From Trinickia symbiotica (GTDB lineage Bacteria; Pseudomonadota; Gammaproteobacteria; Burkholderiales; Burkholderiaceae), in assembly GCF_002934455.1 (NCBI RefSeq), contig NZ_PTIR01000007.1:124001-188000 (forward strand): 64,000 bases of DNA, in the 5' to 3' direction. Position numbers and translations under genes: made by a program. Below are positions 1 through 9,562 of this stretch, piece by piece (position 1 is the first letter of the stretch; the number at the start of each line of letters is the position of its first letter). The notes beneath the pieces were generated by a model. It saw nothing but the letters and a program-made list of their open reading frames with translations, did no database searches and was not told where the DNA came from.

Positions 1-3000
1 TCGAACTCATTGCTTGGAGCCGGCGTACGCAGCGACGGCACGCTCGGCGGGAGCGGTACGCTGCAACTGGCCGCGACGGGCCAGATCGGCGCGCACGGGC
101 AGAACCTCGCAAGTGCGGATGCGACGGCAAGCGGCGCGGAAATCAGTCTGGCCGGCAGCCAAACGGCCGCGAAGGACGTCACGTTGACGGCGAGCGGCGG
201 TGGCATCGAGCTGAGCGGGGCGAGCGTTTCGGCGACACAGACATTGACGGCCAGTGCAGCCGGTACGCTCAGTACCAATAGCGCCACGGTATCGGCCGAT
301 CGGTTGTCGCTCGCGGCGCGCGATATTTCCAACAGCCAGGGCAACCTTGTTCAGACGGGCACCACCGATTTGGCGATTCGACTTTCCGGACAGTTCGATA
401 ACACCAACGGGCGGATTGCTGCGAACGGAGGCAATCTATCGATCGGTGCGCAGACGCTGACCAATACCAATGGGCGCATCGAGCATGCTGGTACCGGGAC
501 GCTGTCGTTGGGTGCCACCACTGTAGATGGAGCGCGCAGCGCGATTGGCACGAACGGTACGCTGTCGATGACGTCACAGACGATCACGCTCGATGGCGGT
601 AACGTGGCGGCGAACAAGCTTAGCTTCGACACGCACGCGCTGTCGAATCGTAGCGGACATATCATTCAAACCGGTACCGGCAACGCATCGATTGCCGCTC
701 GCGCCTCGCTCGACAATAGCGGCGGCACGATTGCCGCCAATGGCGCGGTGACGGTGACTGGCAGAGACTTGCTGAATCAGGGCGGCACGATTCAGGCCGC
801 AGGCGCATCGCCGCTGACGATGAAGATGTCGGGCGCATTGAACAACAGTGCGAAAGGCAAGATTGCCGCGGGCGGTGACGCCAGCATCAATGCGGTGACG
901 TTGTCGAACGCGAGCGGCGGACTCACCGCGGGCGGCGCACTCGATGTGCTCACGGCTGGTGCTGTGGCCAATGCGGGTGGCTTGCTTGCCGCGAACGAGA
1001 ACGTATCCATTGTCGGAAGCTCGATCGATAACGCGAGCGGTCAGATCGGGTCGGCTCACAGGGGATTGATGGTGACGGCGTCCGCGGGGGCCATCGACAA
1101 CACGTCTGGCCGTATCGAGGCGGCGCGGACCGTCGCGATCGCGGCCAATGGACTCACCAATACGGATGGCGTGGTGTCCGGTCGCACCGACGTGCGACTG
1201 AATAGCAGTGGGCGGCCGCTCGACAACACGCGCGGCACGGTCGCCGCAGGCGGATTGCTCGAAGTCCAGAGCGGACGGTTGACCAACAATGCGGGCAGCT
1301 TGCAGGCCAGCGGGACTGTGACCGTTGACACCCACGGCCAGACGCTGTCGAACACGCATTCCGGTCCGGCAGGCGGCATTCTCGCCCAGAGCGCCATCAC
1401 ACTGAGAACGGGCAAGCTCGATAACTCGGCGGGCTTTATCGGTGCCACGGGCGACATCAACGCGACAACAGCGCAGATCACCAATGCGCGGGGCGGGCAA
1501 ATAACTGGAAAGGACGCCATAACACTGACCGGCACTGGCGTTGATAACCGCGGTGGCAATGTTCAAGCGCTCGGCAACCTGGCGATCGATGTAGGGAGCG
1601 GTACCGTTGACAACAGCGCAAGTTTGATGCGCTCGGGTGCCGCATTGACGATAGGTGCTGGCAGCCTCGTCAATCGCGGCACGCATGGCAACGACCGAGG
1701 CGTCGAAGCGCAGAGCATCAGCGTGACTGCCGATGCGATCGACAACCGGTCCGGTGCTGTGCGAGCCGACACGTCCTTATCACTGACAGGCTCGGGCACG
1801 ATCGACAACACCGGAGGTCTGATCTCGTCCGCGCAATCCGTGCAGGTGCGCGACCGCGATCTGACGCAAAAGACTCAGCGAGTGATCAACAAAGGCGGCA
1901 CGTTGATCGCGGCTAAATCGCTCGGTGTGAACAGCGCCGGACTATCCGGTGACGGAAGTGTGCTTTCGCAAGGCGACCTCAATGTCAGCCTCGCGGGCGA
2001 CTTCGTCAATGCGGGCAATTTTGAAGGCAACGGCAACGTCGAAATTGAGACTGCCGGGAAGCTTACGAACCAGGCGGTGATGCTGGCTGGCAAGACCCTA
2101 ACAGTGAATGCCCGCGACATCGAAAACGAGGCACGCGGCGAGTTCAGCGCGGCAACCTCGCAGATCAGCGCCGGAGGGACGATCACCAATCGAGGGTTGA
2201 TCGACGGGCAGGATACGACCGTTTCATCCGGAGTCCTCAATAACGTGGGAACTGGCCGCATCTACGGCGACCATTCTGCGATATCGGCCGGCACGGTCAA
2301 TAATGACGCCGAGAACGATAGGGCGGCGACCATTGCCGCGCGCAGTCGCCTCGATATCGGCGCGCAGACCATCACGAACCGTGAGCATTCATTGATCTTC
2401 AGCGCGGGTGATATGTTTATCGGCGGCGCCATCGACGGTAGCCGCACCGCTACGGGTTCGGCGGGTGTCGTCAATAACAACAGCGCGTCGATCGAAGCGC
2501 TTGGTGAGCTCAAGCTGACCGCCGTCGACGTCAACAACACAAATGAGCACTTCGCCACCACGGTTCAGCGGCAAGGTGAGCCGGCGCATATCGTCGAGTA
2601 CCAGGGCGACGGATCACCGAATCGCTATGCGAGCGGCGAATCCGACGTTCGCGTCTACAGCGACGAGTCCGACCACTTGCGTACTCCGGAACGCAACTAC
2701 GAGAGCTGGAGCAAGTACGAATACGATCGCACGACGGCGGCCACTGTCATTGCAGAATCCGATCCGGGGAGGATCACATCGGGCGGTGCCATGCGCATCA
2801 AGGCGAACAACGTACTCAACGACAAAAGCCAAATCATCGCGGGAGGTGCGCTCGATGGAACAAATATAGCGAAGCTCCAGAACACCGAGGTGGCTGGCCA
2901 ACAGATAGTGACGGATATCGGCACAGTCACATCGTATTGGCGCAATCACAGGAAGGGTCGCGATGATACAGGTAGCCGCTCCACAGCATATACGCCACCG

Positions 3001-6000
3001 GCGACGATCAGCGACATTCGACTGACGCCGACGGTCTACCGAGGTCATACCGCGCCGGGCGGGAGCGGCACCGAAATCGCGGGCGTCAGTACCGCTCCTC
3101 TCGTACGAGGCGCAGTTGGCGCAGGCCCAGCCGGTGTGACGGTCCGTGCCGGCAGGGCGATAAACCCCATCACCGAGGTCGAAGCCGTCAACGCGGCCGC
3201 AAGCGGCCACTCGTTCGTCATTCGTAGCGCCGCCGTCAACACCACGGTGCCGAACACGAGCCTCTTTTCCGTGAACCCCGATCCGACGGGCAACTATCTG
3301 ATCGAAACGGATCGACGCTTCGTCAACTATCGGGAGTGGTTGTCATCGGACTATATGTTGGAACAACTGCGGATCGATCCGGCGCTCACGCACAAGCGCC
3401 TGGGCGACGGCTTTTACGAGCAGAAGCTGATTCGTGAGCAAATTGCACAACTGACGGGTCGCAGGTTCCTTAAAGGTTACGCGAGCGAGGAGGCCGAATA
3501 TCGGGCGCTGATCAACAACGGCTTGACCTACGCGAAGGAATGGGATTTGCGGCCCGGCATTGCGCTGACCGCGGCCCAGATGGCGCGATTGACGAGCGAT
3601 ATTGTCTGGCTCGTCGAAAGCGAGGTGACGTTGCCGGATGGGCAGACCACGAAGGCACTCGTGCCGCAGGTCTATGTGCTTGTGAAGCCAGGTGATGTCG
3701 ACGGATCGGGAGCGTTGATCTCGGGGCAAACGGTCGACCTCAAACTATCGAATGATCTCGTGAACCAAGGGACGATTGCGGGCCGCGATGTTGTCTCGCT
3801 CACGGCCGAGAACGTCAAAAACCTTGGTGGGCGCATCTCAGGTAGTCATGTTGCGGTTAAGGCGAAGACCGATCTTCTCAATCTGGGCGGCACCATCGAT
3901 GCGGCCAACAGTCTCTCGGCCATCGCGGGGCGCGATTTGAAGAGCGTCAGTACGACGAACAGCAATGCGAACGGCCAGGGCACGATAACCAACGTAAGCC
4001 GTGTGGCGGGGCTCTATGTGACAGACCCGTCGGGAGGGACGCTGGTTGCCGCGGCGGGGCGGGATCTCACGCTTGCAGGTTCGCAGATCGGCAATGCAGG
4101 CGCGGACGGGCAGACAGTGATTGCGGCGGGGCGCGATCTAAACCTCGCCACGATCGATAGGTCGAGCAGCCAGTCGCTGAAATGGGATGCCAACAATTGG
4201 CGCAAGGACAGTACGCACCGGGAGCTGGGGGCGTCGATCCAAACAGTCGGCGACCTGCGCCTGTCGGCTGGCCGCGATTTGAATGCGCGCGGCGCCTCGG
4301 TGACGAGCGAGCAAGGCGCGCTGATCACGACAGCCGAAAACGACATCAATCTGACGTCGTCGAAAACGACACGCAACGTCGACGAGGCGCATCAGCATAA
4401 AGGCAAGAGCAGCTGGTTCTCGTCAAAGACTATTTCGACGCGCAATACCTTGTCTGAAGCGATGAATCGAGGCACGACGTTCTCGGGCGACACGGTCCAT
4501 CTGCAGGCAGGCCACGATATCAATGTGAAGGGAAGCAACGTCGTATCGACGCACGGCACGTCGTTGATCGCGTTGCACGATGTGAATATCGAAGCGGCGA
4601 TCAATTCGGCGACCGAGCGGCACTACCGCGACGAGAGAAAGACGGGCCTTTTTGGCACGGGCGGCATCGGATTCACGATCGGGACCGAGCAACATAGCCA
4701 GGACAACCGGAATACTCGAACTAGTGCGTCCGCGTCGATTGTCGGCTCGACGAACGGCAACGTCGCTATTGCCGCGGGCAATCATTACAGGCAGGTTGGC
4801 AGCCATCTCTTGGCGTCGCAGGGCGACATCGATATTCAGGCGAAGAAGGTGGATATCCTCGCAGCCGAGGAGATCAGCCACGGTACGCAGGAGACGCAGT
4901 TCAAGCAATCGGGTCTCACCGTGGCGGTGACGGCTCCGGTGATCGCGGCGATACAGACTGCCGGGCAGATGAAGCATGCGGCCGGCGAGACATCGGACAT
5001 GCGCCTCAAGCTGCTCGCCGGGGGGGCGATGGGGCTGGCGGGCAAAAACGCGGCCGATGCCGCAAAGGCTGATCCGAAGTCGGGCGGCGGCGCGAGCGCC
5101 TCGATCACGGTGGGCGGCTCGAAGAGCCAAAGCAAGACGACGGAAGACAGCGTGCGGGTGGCGGGCTCCAAGGTCACCGCGGGCGGCGGCGTGCGCATTC
5201 GCGCTACGGGCGCTGGAAAGGATTCGACGTTGACCGTGCAGGGCAGTGACATCGAGGGCGGCGGCGATGTAGACCTGCAGGCCGACGGTGCGATTGCCCT
5301 GCTGGCGGCGAAGAATGCCGTGGAGATGCATCACTCCAGCAGCAGCATGAGTGGCGGTGTGGGTGTGGCGGTGAGCGCAAATTCGAATGGTGCGTCCTTC
5401 GGCGTGACGGCCAATGCGAGTGGTTCACGCGGCAAGGGCGACGGCACCGACGTGATGTGGACGAACACGCATGTGTCGGCGGGCAAGAAGTTCACACTGA
5501 AGTCGGGTGGAGACACAACGTTGCGCGGAGCGGTGGTTGGCGGCAGGCAAGTGATGGCCGACGTAGGCGGCAACTTGACGATCGAGAGTCTGCAGGATAC
5601 GAGCACGTACCACAGCAAGCACGAATCCGTCAGCGGCAGCGTCACGGTGGGCTATGGGATTTCGGGCAGCGCGAACTATGGCCAGCAGAAGATAAGCAGC
5701 GACTTCGCGAGCGTGGCCGAGCAGTCGGGCATCAAGGCGGGTGACGGCGGCTTCCAGATCGACGTCAAGGGCGACACTCACCTGAACGGCGGCGTGATCA
5801 CGAGTTCTGAGCAGGCGATTGCCGATGGCCTGAACAGCTTGACGACGGCAACGCTGTCGACGAGTGATATCCAGAACCGTGCGGAATACAGCGCGAGCGG
5901 CTTCGCGCTGGGAGGCGGCTATAGCTCCGATGGTGGCGGCATGTCGCCACGAGGTGGCAAGGGCAATTCGACCGCTGGCGGCGTCGGCACGAATCAGCAG

Positions 6001-7755
6001 GGTCAGGCGACGACGGGTGGTGACAAGGTGCCGGGCAGCGACTTGCCGCGCTCGGGCAATTGGAGTGCGGCGCCGCCCGTGGTCATGGGTGCGTCGGGTG
6101 ACGGCAGCAGCACGACGGTCAGCGGTATCAGTGGCGGGGCGATTCACATCACCGACCAGGCGAAGCAGCAAGCGCTGACCGGAACAAGCGCGGAGGAGAC
6201 GATTGCAAGCGTCAATCGCGCGGTGACGACGGAGCGCGATGGAACGAATGCGCTGAAGCCGATATTCGATGAGCGGGAGATCCAGGCGGGATTCGAGATC
6301 GTCGGCGCATTGCAGCGCGAGACGGGGCGCTTTCTTGCCAATCGGGCCAAGGAAGTGGATGCGGCGCAGGCAGCGGCGAACGACCCGAAGCTGACGCCGG
6401 AGGAGCGGGTACTGGCGCAGCAAAAGGCGGATGACTTAACGGCGGCTTGGGGGCCGGGTGGCAGTTACCGACGGGTGCTGACGGCGCTGACGGCGGCCGC
6501 GGGCGGAAATGTGACGGGCGGAGCCGAAGCGTTCACGCGGGATGCGGCGGTGAGCTATCTCCAAGGCTTGGCGGTGAGTGAGGTGAAGGAGTTGGCCAAC
6601 CGGCTCGGGGAAGGCACGCCCGAGGCGGAAGCGGCGCGTGCGGCGTTGCACGGGATCGTGGGATGTGCGGGAGCGGCTGCGAGCGCTCAGACATGCAACG
6701 CAGGCGCGATGGGGGCGGCGGCCAGTTCGGTGCTGGGCTCGCTGCTCGGGCCAACGACGGGGCTCAGCGCGCAGGAGAAAGAGGCGCAGACCAATCTCGT
6801 CACGTCGTTTGTCGCGGGCGTGGCAGGCGGGATGGGCGATCCGGTGACAGCCGCGAACGCGGCGGGCACGGAGGGGTTGTACAACCGGCAGCTCCACCAG
6901 CATGAATACGATGATGCAAGGCGGCATGCGAAAACCGTTGCGAAGGAACTTGGCATCAGCGAGCAGGAAGCGGAAGGCCGGATCATTGCGGAAATGCTGA
7001 GCAATTCGGATAAGCGGACGGCGGAAGCGACGGACGGTAAGCACGACTACGAAATCCGCAGGATTATCGGTTGCCAGAATCTGAACTGCGACGGCTACAA
7101 GAGCGACCCGAACTATGGGGACCACGCTTATAACAGTGAATACGTCGAGCCAAATCGGTCTTCGTATGAGCTGGGTCAGCAGCAGCTTGGCCGTGGCCAG
7201 ACGTATAACGAACTGGTGACGTCGAACATTCAGAAGGATCCAGTGGGTTCGACTCTCGCCGGTGTTGGCATGATGGGTCTAGGACTTGCGACGGGCGGCC
7301 CATTGGCAACTATGGGAATGATGGGTATCGGTACAACAGTCGGGCTGGGCGTAAACGGAGGCCTCCAGCTTATTAGTGATAAGCCGTTTGACTGCACGAG
7401 CTTCGGTACTGCGGGCATCACAGGGGCTTTGTCGACGGGGATGCGGTTTGCTCCTGTTCTGCTTACTAACGTAGGTGGAGCGCTTACGAGCTCGGCTCTG
7501 CGCGGCGAGAACCCGAATGGCGCGATGGCCGGAGCTACAGCCGGAACGGTTATCGGTTATCCCGTTGGTGCGAAAGTTGAGAGCGGCCTCGGTAATGTGA
7601 TAAATCCTTGGTATCGGCAAGAGTGGCGATATGTTGGGATGGGCATATCAACCTACGTACCGAAAAGCACGATCCCATCCTGGTTCGGAGGTGCCGGCAA
7701 TGGTGTGATACAAGGAATCACCGATAGTGCGGTTCAAACCAAGGTAGAGCCATGA
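1..7755 (+). CDS. cdiA: CdiA/FhaB-type filamentous toxin (5' end outside window)
   Basis: This is the C-terminal part of a contact-dependent growth inhibition exoprotein, a two-partner-secreted surface filament that carries a toxin at its tip. The frame is already open at base 1, so the signal peptide and secretion domain lie upstream. Bases 1-2500 encode degenerate FHA-1 repeats of about 20 residues rich in 'LDNSGG' and 'GNLTI'-like units. Bases 2550-3700 are non-repetitive and include 'RLGDGFYEQKLIREQ', typical of the CdiA middle (receptor-binding) region. Bases 3720-5900 are FHA-2 repeats. Bases 6200-6894 are the pre-toxin region ending in 'GTEGLYNRQL', the (E/Q)LYN-type boundary of Burkholderia CdiA. 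The remaining 285 or so residues are the toxin, glycine-rich and hydrophobic in the middle ('GMMGLGLATGG') and ending with a conserved-looking 'NPWYRQEW' segment. The gene overlaps its immunity gene by ATGA. The toxin's mode of action is unknown to me; membrane activity is inference. Confidence 0.93.
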   Translation, partial: SNSLLGAGVRSDGTLGGSGTLQLAATGQIGAHGQNLASADATASGAEISLAGSQTAAKDVTLTASGGGIELSGASVSATQTLTASAAGTLSTNSATVSADRLSLAARDISNSQGNLVQTGTTDLAIRLSGQFDNTNGRIAANGGNLSIGAQTLTNTNGRIEHAGTGTLSLGATTVDGARSAIGTNGTLSMTSQTITLDGGNVAANKLSFDTHALSNRSGHIIQTGTGNASIAARASLDNSGGTIAANGAVTVTGRDLLNQGGTIQAAGASPLTMKMSGALNNSAKGKIAAGGDASINAVTLSNASGGLTAGGALDVLTAGAVANAGGLLAANENVSIVGSSIDNASGQIGSAHRGLMVTASAGAIDNTSGRIEAARTVAIAANGLTNTDGVVSGRTDVRLNSSGRPLDNTRGTVAAGGLLEVQSGRLTNNAGSLQASGTVTVDTHGQTLSNTHSGPAGGILAQSAITLRTGKLDNSAGFIGATGDINATTAQITNARGGQITGKDAITLTGTGVDNRGGNVQALGNLAIDVGSGTVDNSASLMRSGAALTIGAGSLVNRGTHGNDRGVEAQSISVTADAIDNRSGAVRADTSLSLTGSGTIDNTGGLISSAQSVQVRDRDLTQKTQRVINKGGTLIAAKSLGVNSAGLSGDGSVLSQGDLNVSLAGDFVNAGNFEGNGNVEIETAGKLTNQAVMLAGKTLTVNARDIENEARGEFSAATSQISAGGTITNRGLIDGQDTTVSSGVLNNVGTGRIYGDHSAISAGTVNNDAENDRAATIAARSRLDIGAQTITNREHSLIFSAGDMFIGGAIDGSRTATGSAGVVNNNSASIEALGELKLTAVDVNNTNEHFATTVQRQGEPAHIVEYQGDGSPNRYASGESDVRVYSDESDHLRTPERNYESWSKYEYDRTTAATVIAESDPGRITSGGAMRIKANNVLNDKSQIIAGGALDGTNIAKLQNTEVAGQQIVTDIGTVTSYWRNHRKGRDDTGSRSTAYTPPATISDIRLTPTVYRGHTAPGGSGTEIAGVSTAPLVRGAVGAGPAGVTVRAGRAINPITEVEAVNAAASGHSFVIRSAAVNTTVPNTSLFSVNPDPTGNYLIETDRRFVNYREWLSSDYMLEQLRIDPALTHKRLGDGFYEQKLIREQIAQLTGRRFLKGYASEEAEYRALINNGLTYAKEWDLRPGIALTAAQMARLTSDIVWLVESEVTLPDGQTTKALVPQVYVLVKPGDVDGSGALISGQTVDLKLSNDLVNQGTIAGRDVVSLTAENVKNLGGRISGSHVAVKAKTDLLNLGGTIDAANSLSAIAGRDLKSVSTTNSNANGQGTITNVSRVAGLYVTDPSGGTLVAAAGRDLTLAGSQIGNAGADGQTVIAAGRDLNLATIDRSSSQSLKWDANNWRKDSTHRELGASIQTVGDLRLSAGRDLNARGASVTSEQGALITTAENDINLTSSKTTRNVDEAHQHKGKSSWFSSKTISTRNTLSEAMNRGTTFSGDTVHLQAGHDINVKGSNVVSTHGTSLIALHDVNIEAAINSATERHYRDERKTGLFGTGGIGFTIGTEQHSQDNRNTRTSASASIVGSTNGNVAIAAGNHYRQVGSHLLASQGDIDIQAKKVDILAAEEISHGTQETQFKQSGLTVAVTAPVIAAIQTAGQMKHAAGETSDMRLKLLAGGAMGLAGKNAADAAKADPKSGGGASASITVGGSKSQSKTTEDSVRVAGSKVTAGGGVRIRATGAGKDSTLTVQGSDIEGGGDVDLQADGAIALLAAKNAVEMHHSSSSMSGGVGVAVSANSNGASFGVTANASGSRGKGDGTDVMWTNTHVSAGKKFTLKSGGDTTLRGAVVGGRQVMADVGGNLTIESLQDTSTYHSKHESVSGSVTVGYGISGSANYGQQKISSDFASVAEQSGIKAGDGGFQIDVKGDTHLNGGVITSSEQAIADGLNSLTTATLSTSDIQNRAEYSASGFALGGGYSSDGGGMSPRGGKGNSTAGGVGTNQQGQATTGGDKVPGSDLPRSGNWSAAPPVVMGASGDGSSTTVSGISGGAIHITDQAKQQALTGTSAEETIASVNRAVTTERDGTNALKPIFDEREIQAGFEIVGALQRETGRFLANRAKEVDAAQAAANDPKLTPEERVLAQQKADDLTAAWGPGGSYRRVLTALTAAAGGNVTGGAEAFTRDAAVSYLQGLAVSEVKELANRLGEGTPEAEAARAALHGIVGCAGAAASAQTCNAGAMGAAASSVLGSLLGPTTGLSAQEKEAQTNLVTSFVAGVAGGMGDPVTAANAAGTEGLYNRQLHQHEYDDARRHAKTVAKELGISEQEAEGRIIAEMLSNSDKRTAEATDGKHDYEIRRIIGCQNLNCDGYKSDPNYGDHAYNSEYVEPNRSSYELGQQQLGRGQTYNELVTSNIQKDPVGSTLAGVGMMGLGLATGGPLATMGMMGIGTTVGLGVNGGLQLISDKPFDCTSFGTAGITGALSTGMRFAPVLLTNVGGALTSSALRGENPNGAMAGATAGTVIGYPVGAKVESGLGNVINPWYRQEWRYVGMGISTYVPKSTIPSWFGGAGNGVIQGITDSAVQTKVEP
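5520..6893 (+). repeat. Master copy of the cdiA pre-toxin repeat
   Basis: This part of cdiA (end of FHA-2 plus pre-toxin) is duplicated downstream. Bases 10056-11428 match it colinearly at a constant offset of 4536 with only scattered substitutions. Shorter copies of its 3' end lie at 8281-8534 (offset 1640) and 12331-12514 (offset 5620). All copies stop matching immediately after the codons for GLYNRQL/GLFNRQL, the toxin junction. Confidence 0.93.
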
Positions 7756-8003
7756 AGCCGAAGACAAGCTTTGAATTGTTCCGCTGGGCCCACTTTGTGT
7801 TGCTCTGGCTAGTCGGCATGACTGTGATTGTTATCGTCGGCGAGATTGCTGTTGGTCCTGCGCTGCAATGGTTGTTGTATGACATTCCATACCAATTACC
7901 ACCGTGGACCCGAGAGGTACGAATGGCCGTATTCGTCGCGCTCTTTAGCTTCTTTATTGGCACGGTGATATGGCTTTACGAAAAGAAAGTCTCCGGCCGT
8001 TAG
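7752..8003 (+). CDS. cdiI: CdiI-type membrane immunity protein for the cdiA toxin
   Basis: This small protein of 83 residues starts inside the stop codon of cdiA (ATGA), the usual coupling of a CDI toxin with its immunity gene. It has two clear hydrophobic helices, about residues 14-38 ('FVLLWLVGMTVIVIVGEIAV') and 59-76 ('AVFVALFSFFIGTVIWLY'), separated by a short loop, and a positively charged C-terminus, so it is predicted to sit in the inner membrane. Immunity is inferred from position and coupling; I recognise no named family. An inner-membrane immunity protein would fit a toxin that acts in or at the membrane, as the hydrophobic CdiA tip suggests. A short GGCC-GTTA-GGCC hairpin spans the stop codon but has no T-run. 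Confidence 0.75.
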   Translation: MKPKTSFELFRWAHFVLLWLVGMTVIVIVGEIAVGPALQWLLYDIPYQLPPWTREVRMAVFVALFSFFIGTVIWLYEKKVSGR

Positions 8004-8047
8004 GCCGAAAACAGTCGCGAGCAAACCGCCCTCGTGAAGCGGCGACG

Positions 8048-8285
8048 GGCGAAAACGACGTCAATGTGAACTCGTCGGAAATGGCATTGCCCTGCTGGCG
8101 GCGAAGAATGCCGTCGAGATGCATCGCTCTAGTAGCAGCATGAGCGGCCGCCGGCGGGAACGTGACGGGCGGTGTCGAAGCATTCGTGCGGAATGCGGCG
8201 GTGAGCTATTTACAAGGCTTGGCGGTGAGCGAGGTGAAACCGGCTCGGGGGAGGTACGCCGGAGGCCGAAGCGGCGCGTGCGGCG
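8048..8285 (+). pseudogene. Mosaic of three cdiA fragments with an 11-base deletion
   Basis: This non-coding stretch is assembled from cdiA pieces. Bases 8048-8082 resemble cdiA 4334-4368 (FHA-2, around 'ENDINLTSS'). Bases 8085-8147 match cdiA 5293-5353. Bases from about 8148 match cdiA from about 6495 on, at offset 1651. Around 8228 eleven bases (ggagttggcca in cdiA) are missing, which changes the offset to 1640 and breaks the reading frame. The part before the deletion is open from 8162 (VEAFVRNAAVSYLQGLAV) but then runs into a foreign frame. The stretch looks like recombination debris in front of orphan toxin module 1. Confidence 0.8.
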
Positions 8286-8534
8286 TTGCACGCGGTCGTG
8301 GGATGTGCCGGAGCGGCTGCGAGCGCTCAGACGTGCAACACGGGCGCGATGGGGGCCGCGGCCAGTTCGGTGTTGGGCTCGCTGCTCGGGCCGACGACGG
8401 GGCTCAGCGCGCAGGAGAAGGAGGCGCAGATCAATCTGGTGACGTCCTTTGTCGCGGGTGTCGCAGGCGTGATCGGCGATCCGGTGACAGCCGCGAACGC
8501 GGCGGGCACGGAGGGATTGTTCAACCGGCAGCTT
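8281..8534 (+). repeat. Pre-toxin repeat copy, module 1
   Basis: This segment matches cdiA 6641-6894 at a constant offset of 1640 with scattered substitutions and no gaps. It ends at the GLFNRQL codons, after which the sequences diverge completely. Confidence 0.9.
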
Positions 8535-9320
8535 CCTGATCAAGAACGGCAGTGGACGAAGGAACATGCGAAGTGGTTTGCCGCCGCCTATGAAGAGAAA
8601 ACGGGTCAGGCAATCACGCTCGAACGAGCGGAAAAGCTGTTGCTGGGCACGGGCTACATGATGGTGGACGACAAGGCGAAGGCGGGCCCCGGTTACGATA
8701 TGGCGGCAGCGCAGTATATCTCGGAGAACTCCGGCGAATTGTTCAAGGCGACGGCGGCCGAGCGTGCAAATCCCGGGCCGCTGAAGCAGGAGCAATTGGC
8801 GTTACATGGGCACGAGGCGCATCCCGAAATCGGCAAGGCAGTCGGGGCCGGCGTAGGTTTGTTGGCGCTGGGTGCTGTAGCGCCGACGGCGGCAACAGCG
8901 TGGACTGTGGGGACTATCTATGATTATGCGGGAGATGTAATCAGTCGGTGGAAAGGTTGGTCGACGGATGGTCCGAGTATCGGGAAGTCATTGGTAGTAG
9001 GGGGCATTGCCGGCGCCGCGTCTCCCTTCTATTTGCCGCTAAAGACGTTGGGCGGTAGCACTGCAGTAAAGGCTGTGGTAGGCGGATACAACAGCACGGT
9101 AGCAGGGACAGCGGCATTTGGCGCAGCGGCGGTTACGGGCTCGGGTAGCCCAGATTTGTCGGCCGGGCTAGGCGCGGGGACTGCTGCTGCTGGCAGTTTT
9201 GCTCAAAACGCTGTGCCGGGGCCAATTGGCAAGACTCTGCGTTACCTTTTCGAAATTGTTCCCGGGCCAATGCAAGCCGCGATCGAAGGTTCAAAAAAGG
9301 GCTGGAGCGAAGAGCAATGA
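8286..9320 (+). CDS. Orphan CdiA-CT toxin, module 1
   Basis: The frame of about 344 codons begins within the copied pre-toxin segment (VVGCAGAAASAQTC, matching cdiA) and runs through 'GTEGLFNRQL'. After that the sequence is unrelated to the main toxin. The new part has a charged N-terminal segment ('ERQWTKEHAKWFAAAYEEK') followed by a long alanine/glycine-rich hydrophobic region ('GAGVGLLALGAVAPTAATAW', 'GTAAFGAAAVTG') and ends 'GSKKGWSEEQ'. No convincing start codon or ribosome-binding site precedes it, because the upstream copy is frameshifted, so it is probably not expressed as a secreted protein on its own. It is coupled by ATGA to a membrane immunity gene. A membrane-acting toxin is inferred from composition and partner only. 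Confidence 0.75.
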   Translation: MHAVVGCAGAAASAQTCNTGAMGAAASSVLGSLLGPTTGLSAQEKEAQINLVTSFVAGVAGVIGDPVTAANAAGTEGLFNRQLPDQERQWTKEHAKWFAAAYEEKTGQAITLERAEKLLLGTGYMMVDDKAKAGPGYDMAAAQYISENSGELFKATAAERANPGPLKQEQLALHGHEAHPEIGKAVGAGVGLLALGAVAPTAATAWTVGTIYDYAGDVISRWKGWSTDGPSIGKSLVVGGIAGAASPFYLPLKTLGGSTAVKAVVGGYNSTVAGTAAFGAAAVTGSGSPDLSAGLGAGTAAAGSFAQNAVPGPIGKTLRYLFEIVPGPMQAAIEGSKKGWSEEQ

Positions 9321-9562
9321 ATCATGAGTTGGCGCGCAAAGCGTTGATTCGGCGCCTAGCTATCGGCTATCTCGGCGTTCTTGGCATGGTCCTGGTCGCA
9401 CTAGTGTTCTGTTTGGCGCAGCGTGCGGGGTGGGAGCCTATGTTGACAGGCGCACCGATTTACTTAACGTTTGTTGCAGCGATTACCTATCAGTTCGCGA
9501 AGGATTTGCGAGCGTCGAAGCCAGGGCGGAGGGCGGCAGACAAGGCGATGGACGAGGAGTAA
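9317..9562 (+). CDS. CdiI-type membrane immunity protein, module 1
   Basis: The ATG overlaps the TGA of the module 1 toxin, and a GGAG ribosome-binding sequence lies about ten bases upstream. The 81-residue product has two hydrophobic helices, roughly residues 15-34 ('AIGYLGVLGMVLVALVFCLA') and 43-59 ('TGAPIYLTFVAAITYQF'), and a long charged tail rich in Lys, Arg, Asp and Glu. It resembles the main CdiI in size and topology but not in sequence. It is probably an immunity protein specific for the neighbouring orphan toxin and may be translated even if the toxin is silent. Assignment rests on context. Confidence 0.7.
   Translation: MNHELARKALIRRLAIGYLGVLGMVLVALVFCLAQRAGWEPMLTGAPIYLTFVAAITYQFAKDLRASKPGRRAADKAMDEE

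Noticed and set aside
7995-8009. CGGCC-GTTA-GGCCG hairpin at the end of cdiI considered as a terminator
   Set aside because: The five-base stem overlaps the stop codon and no T-run follows.
8119-8442. Arg-rich frame overlapping the module 1 scar
   Set aside because: It reads copied cdiA DNA in the wrong frame; the conserved protein appears in the other frame from 8286.
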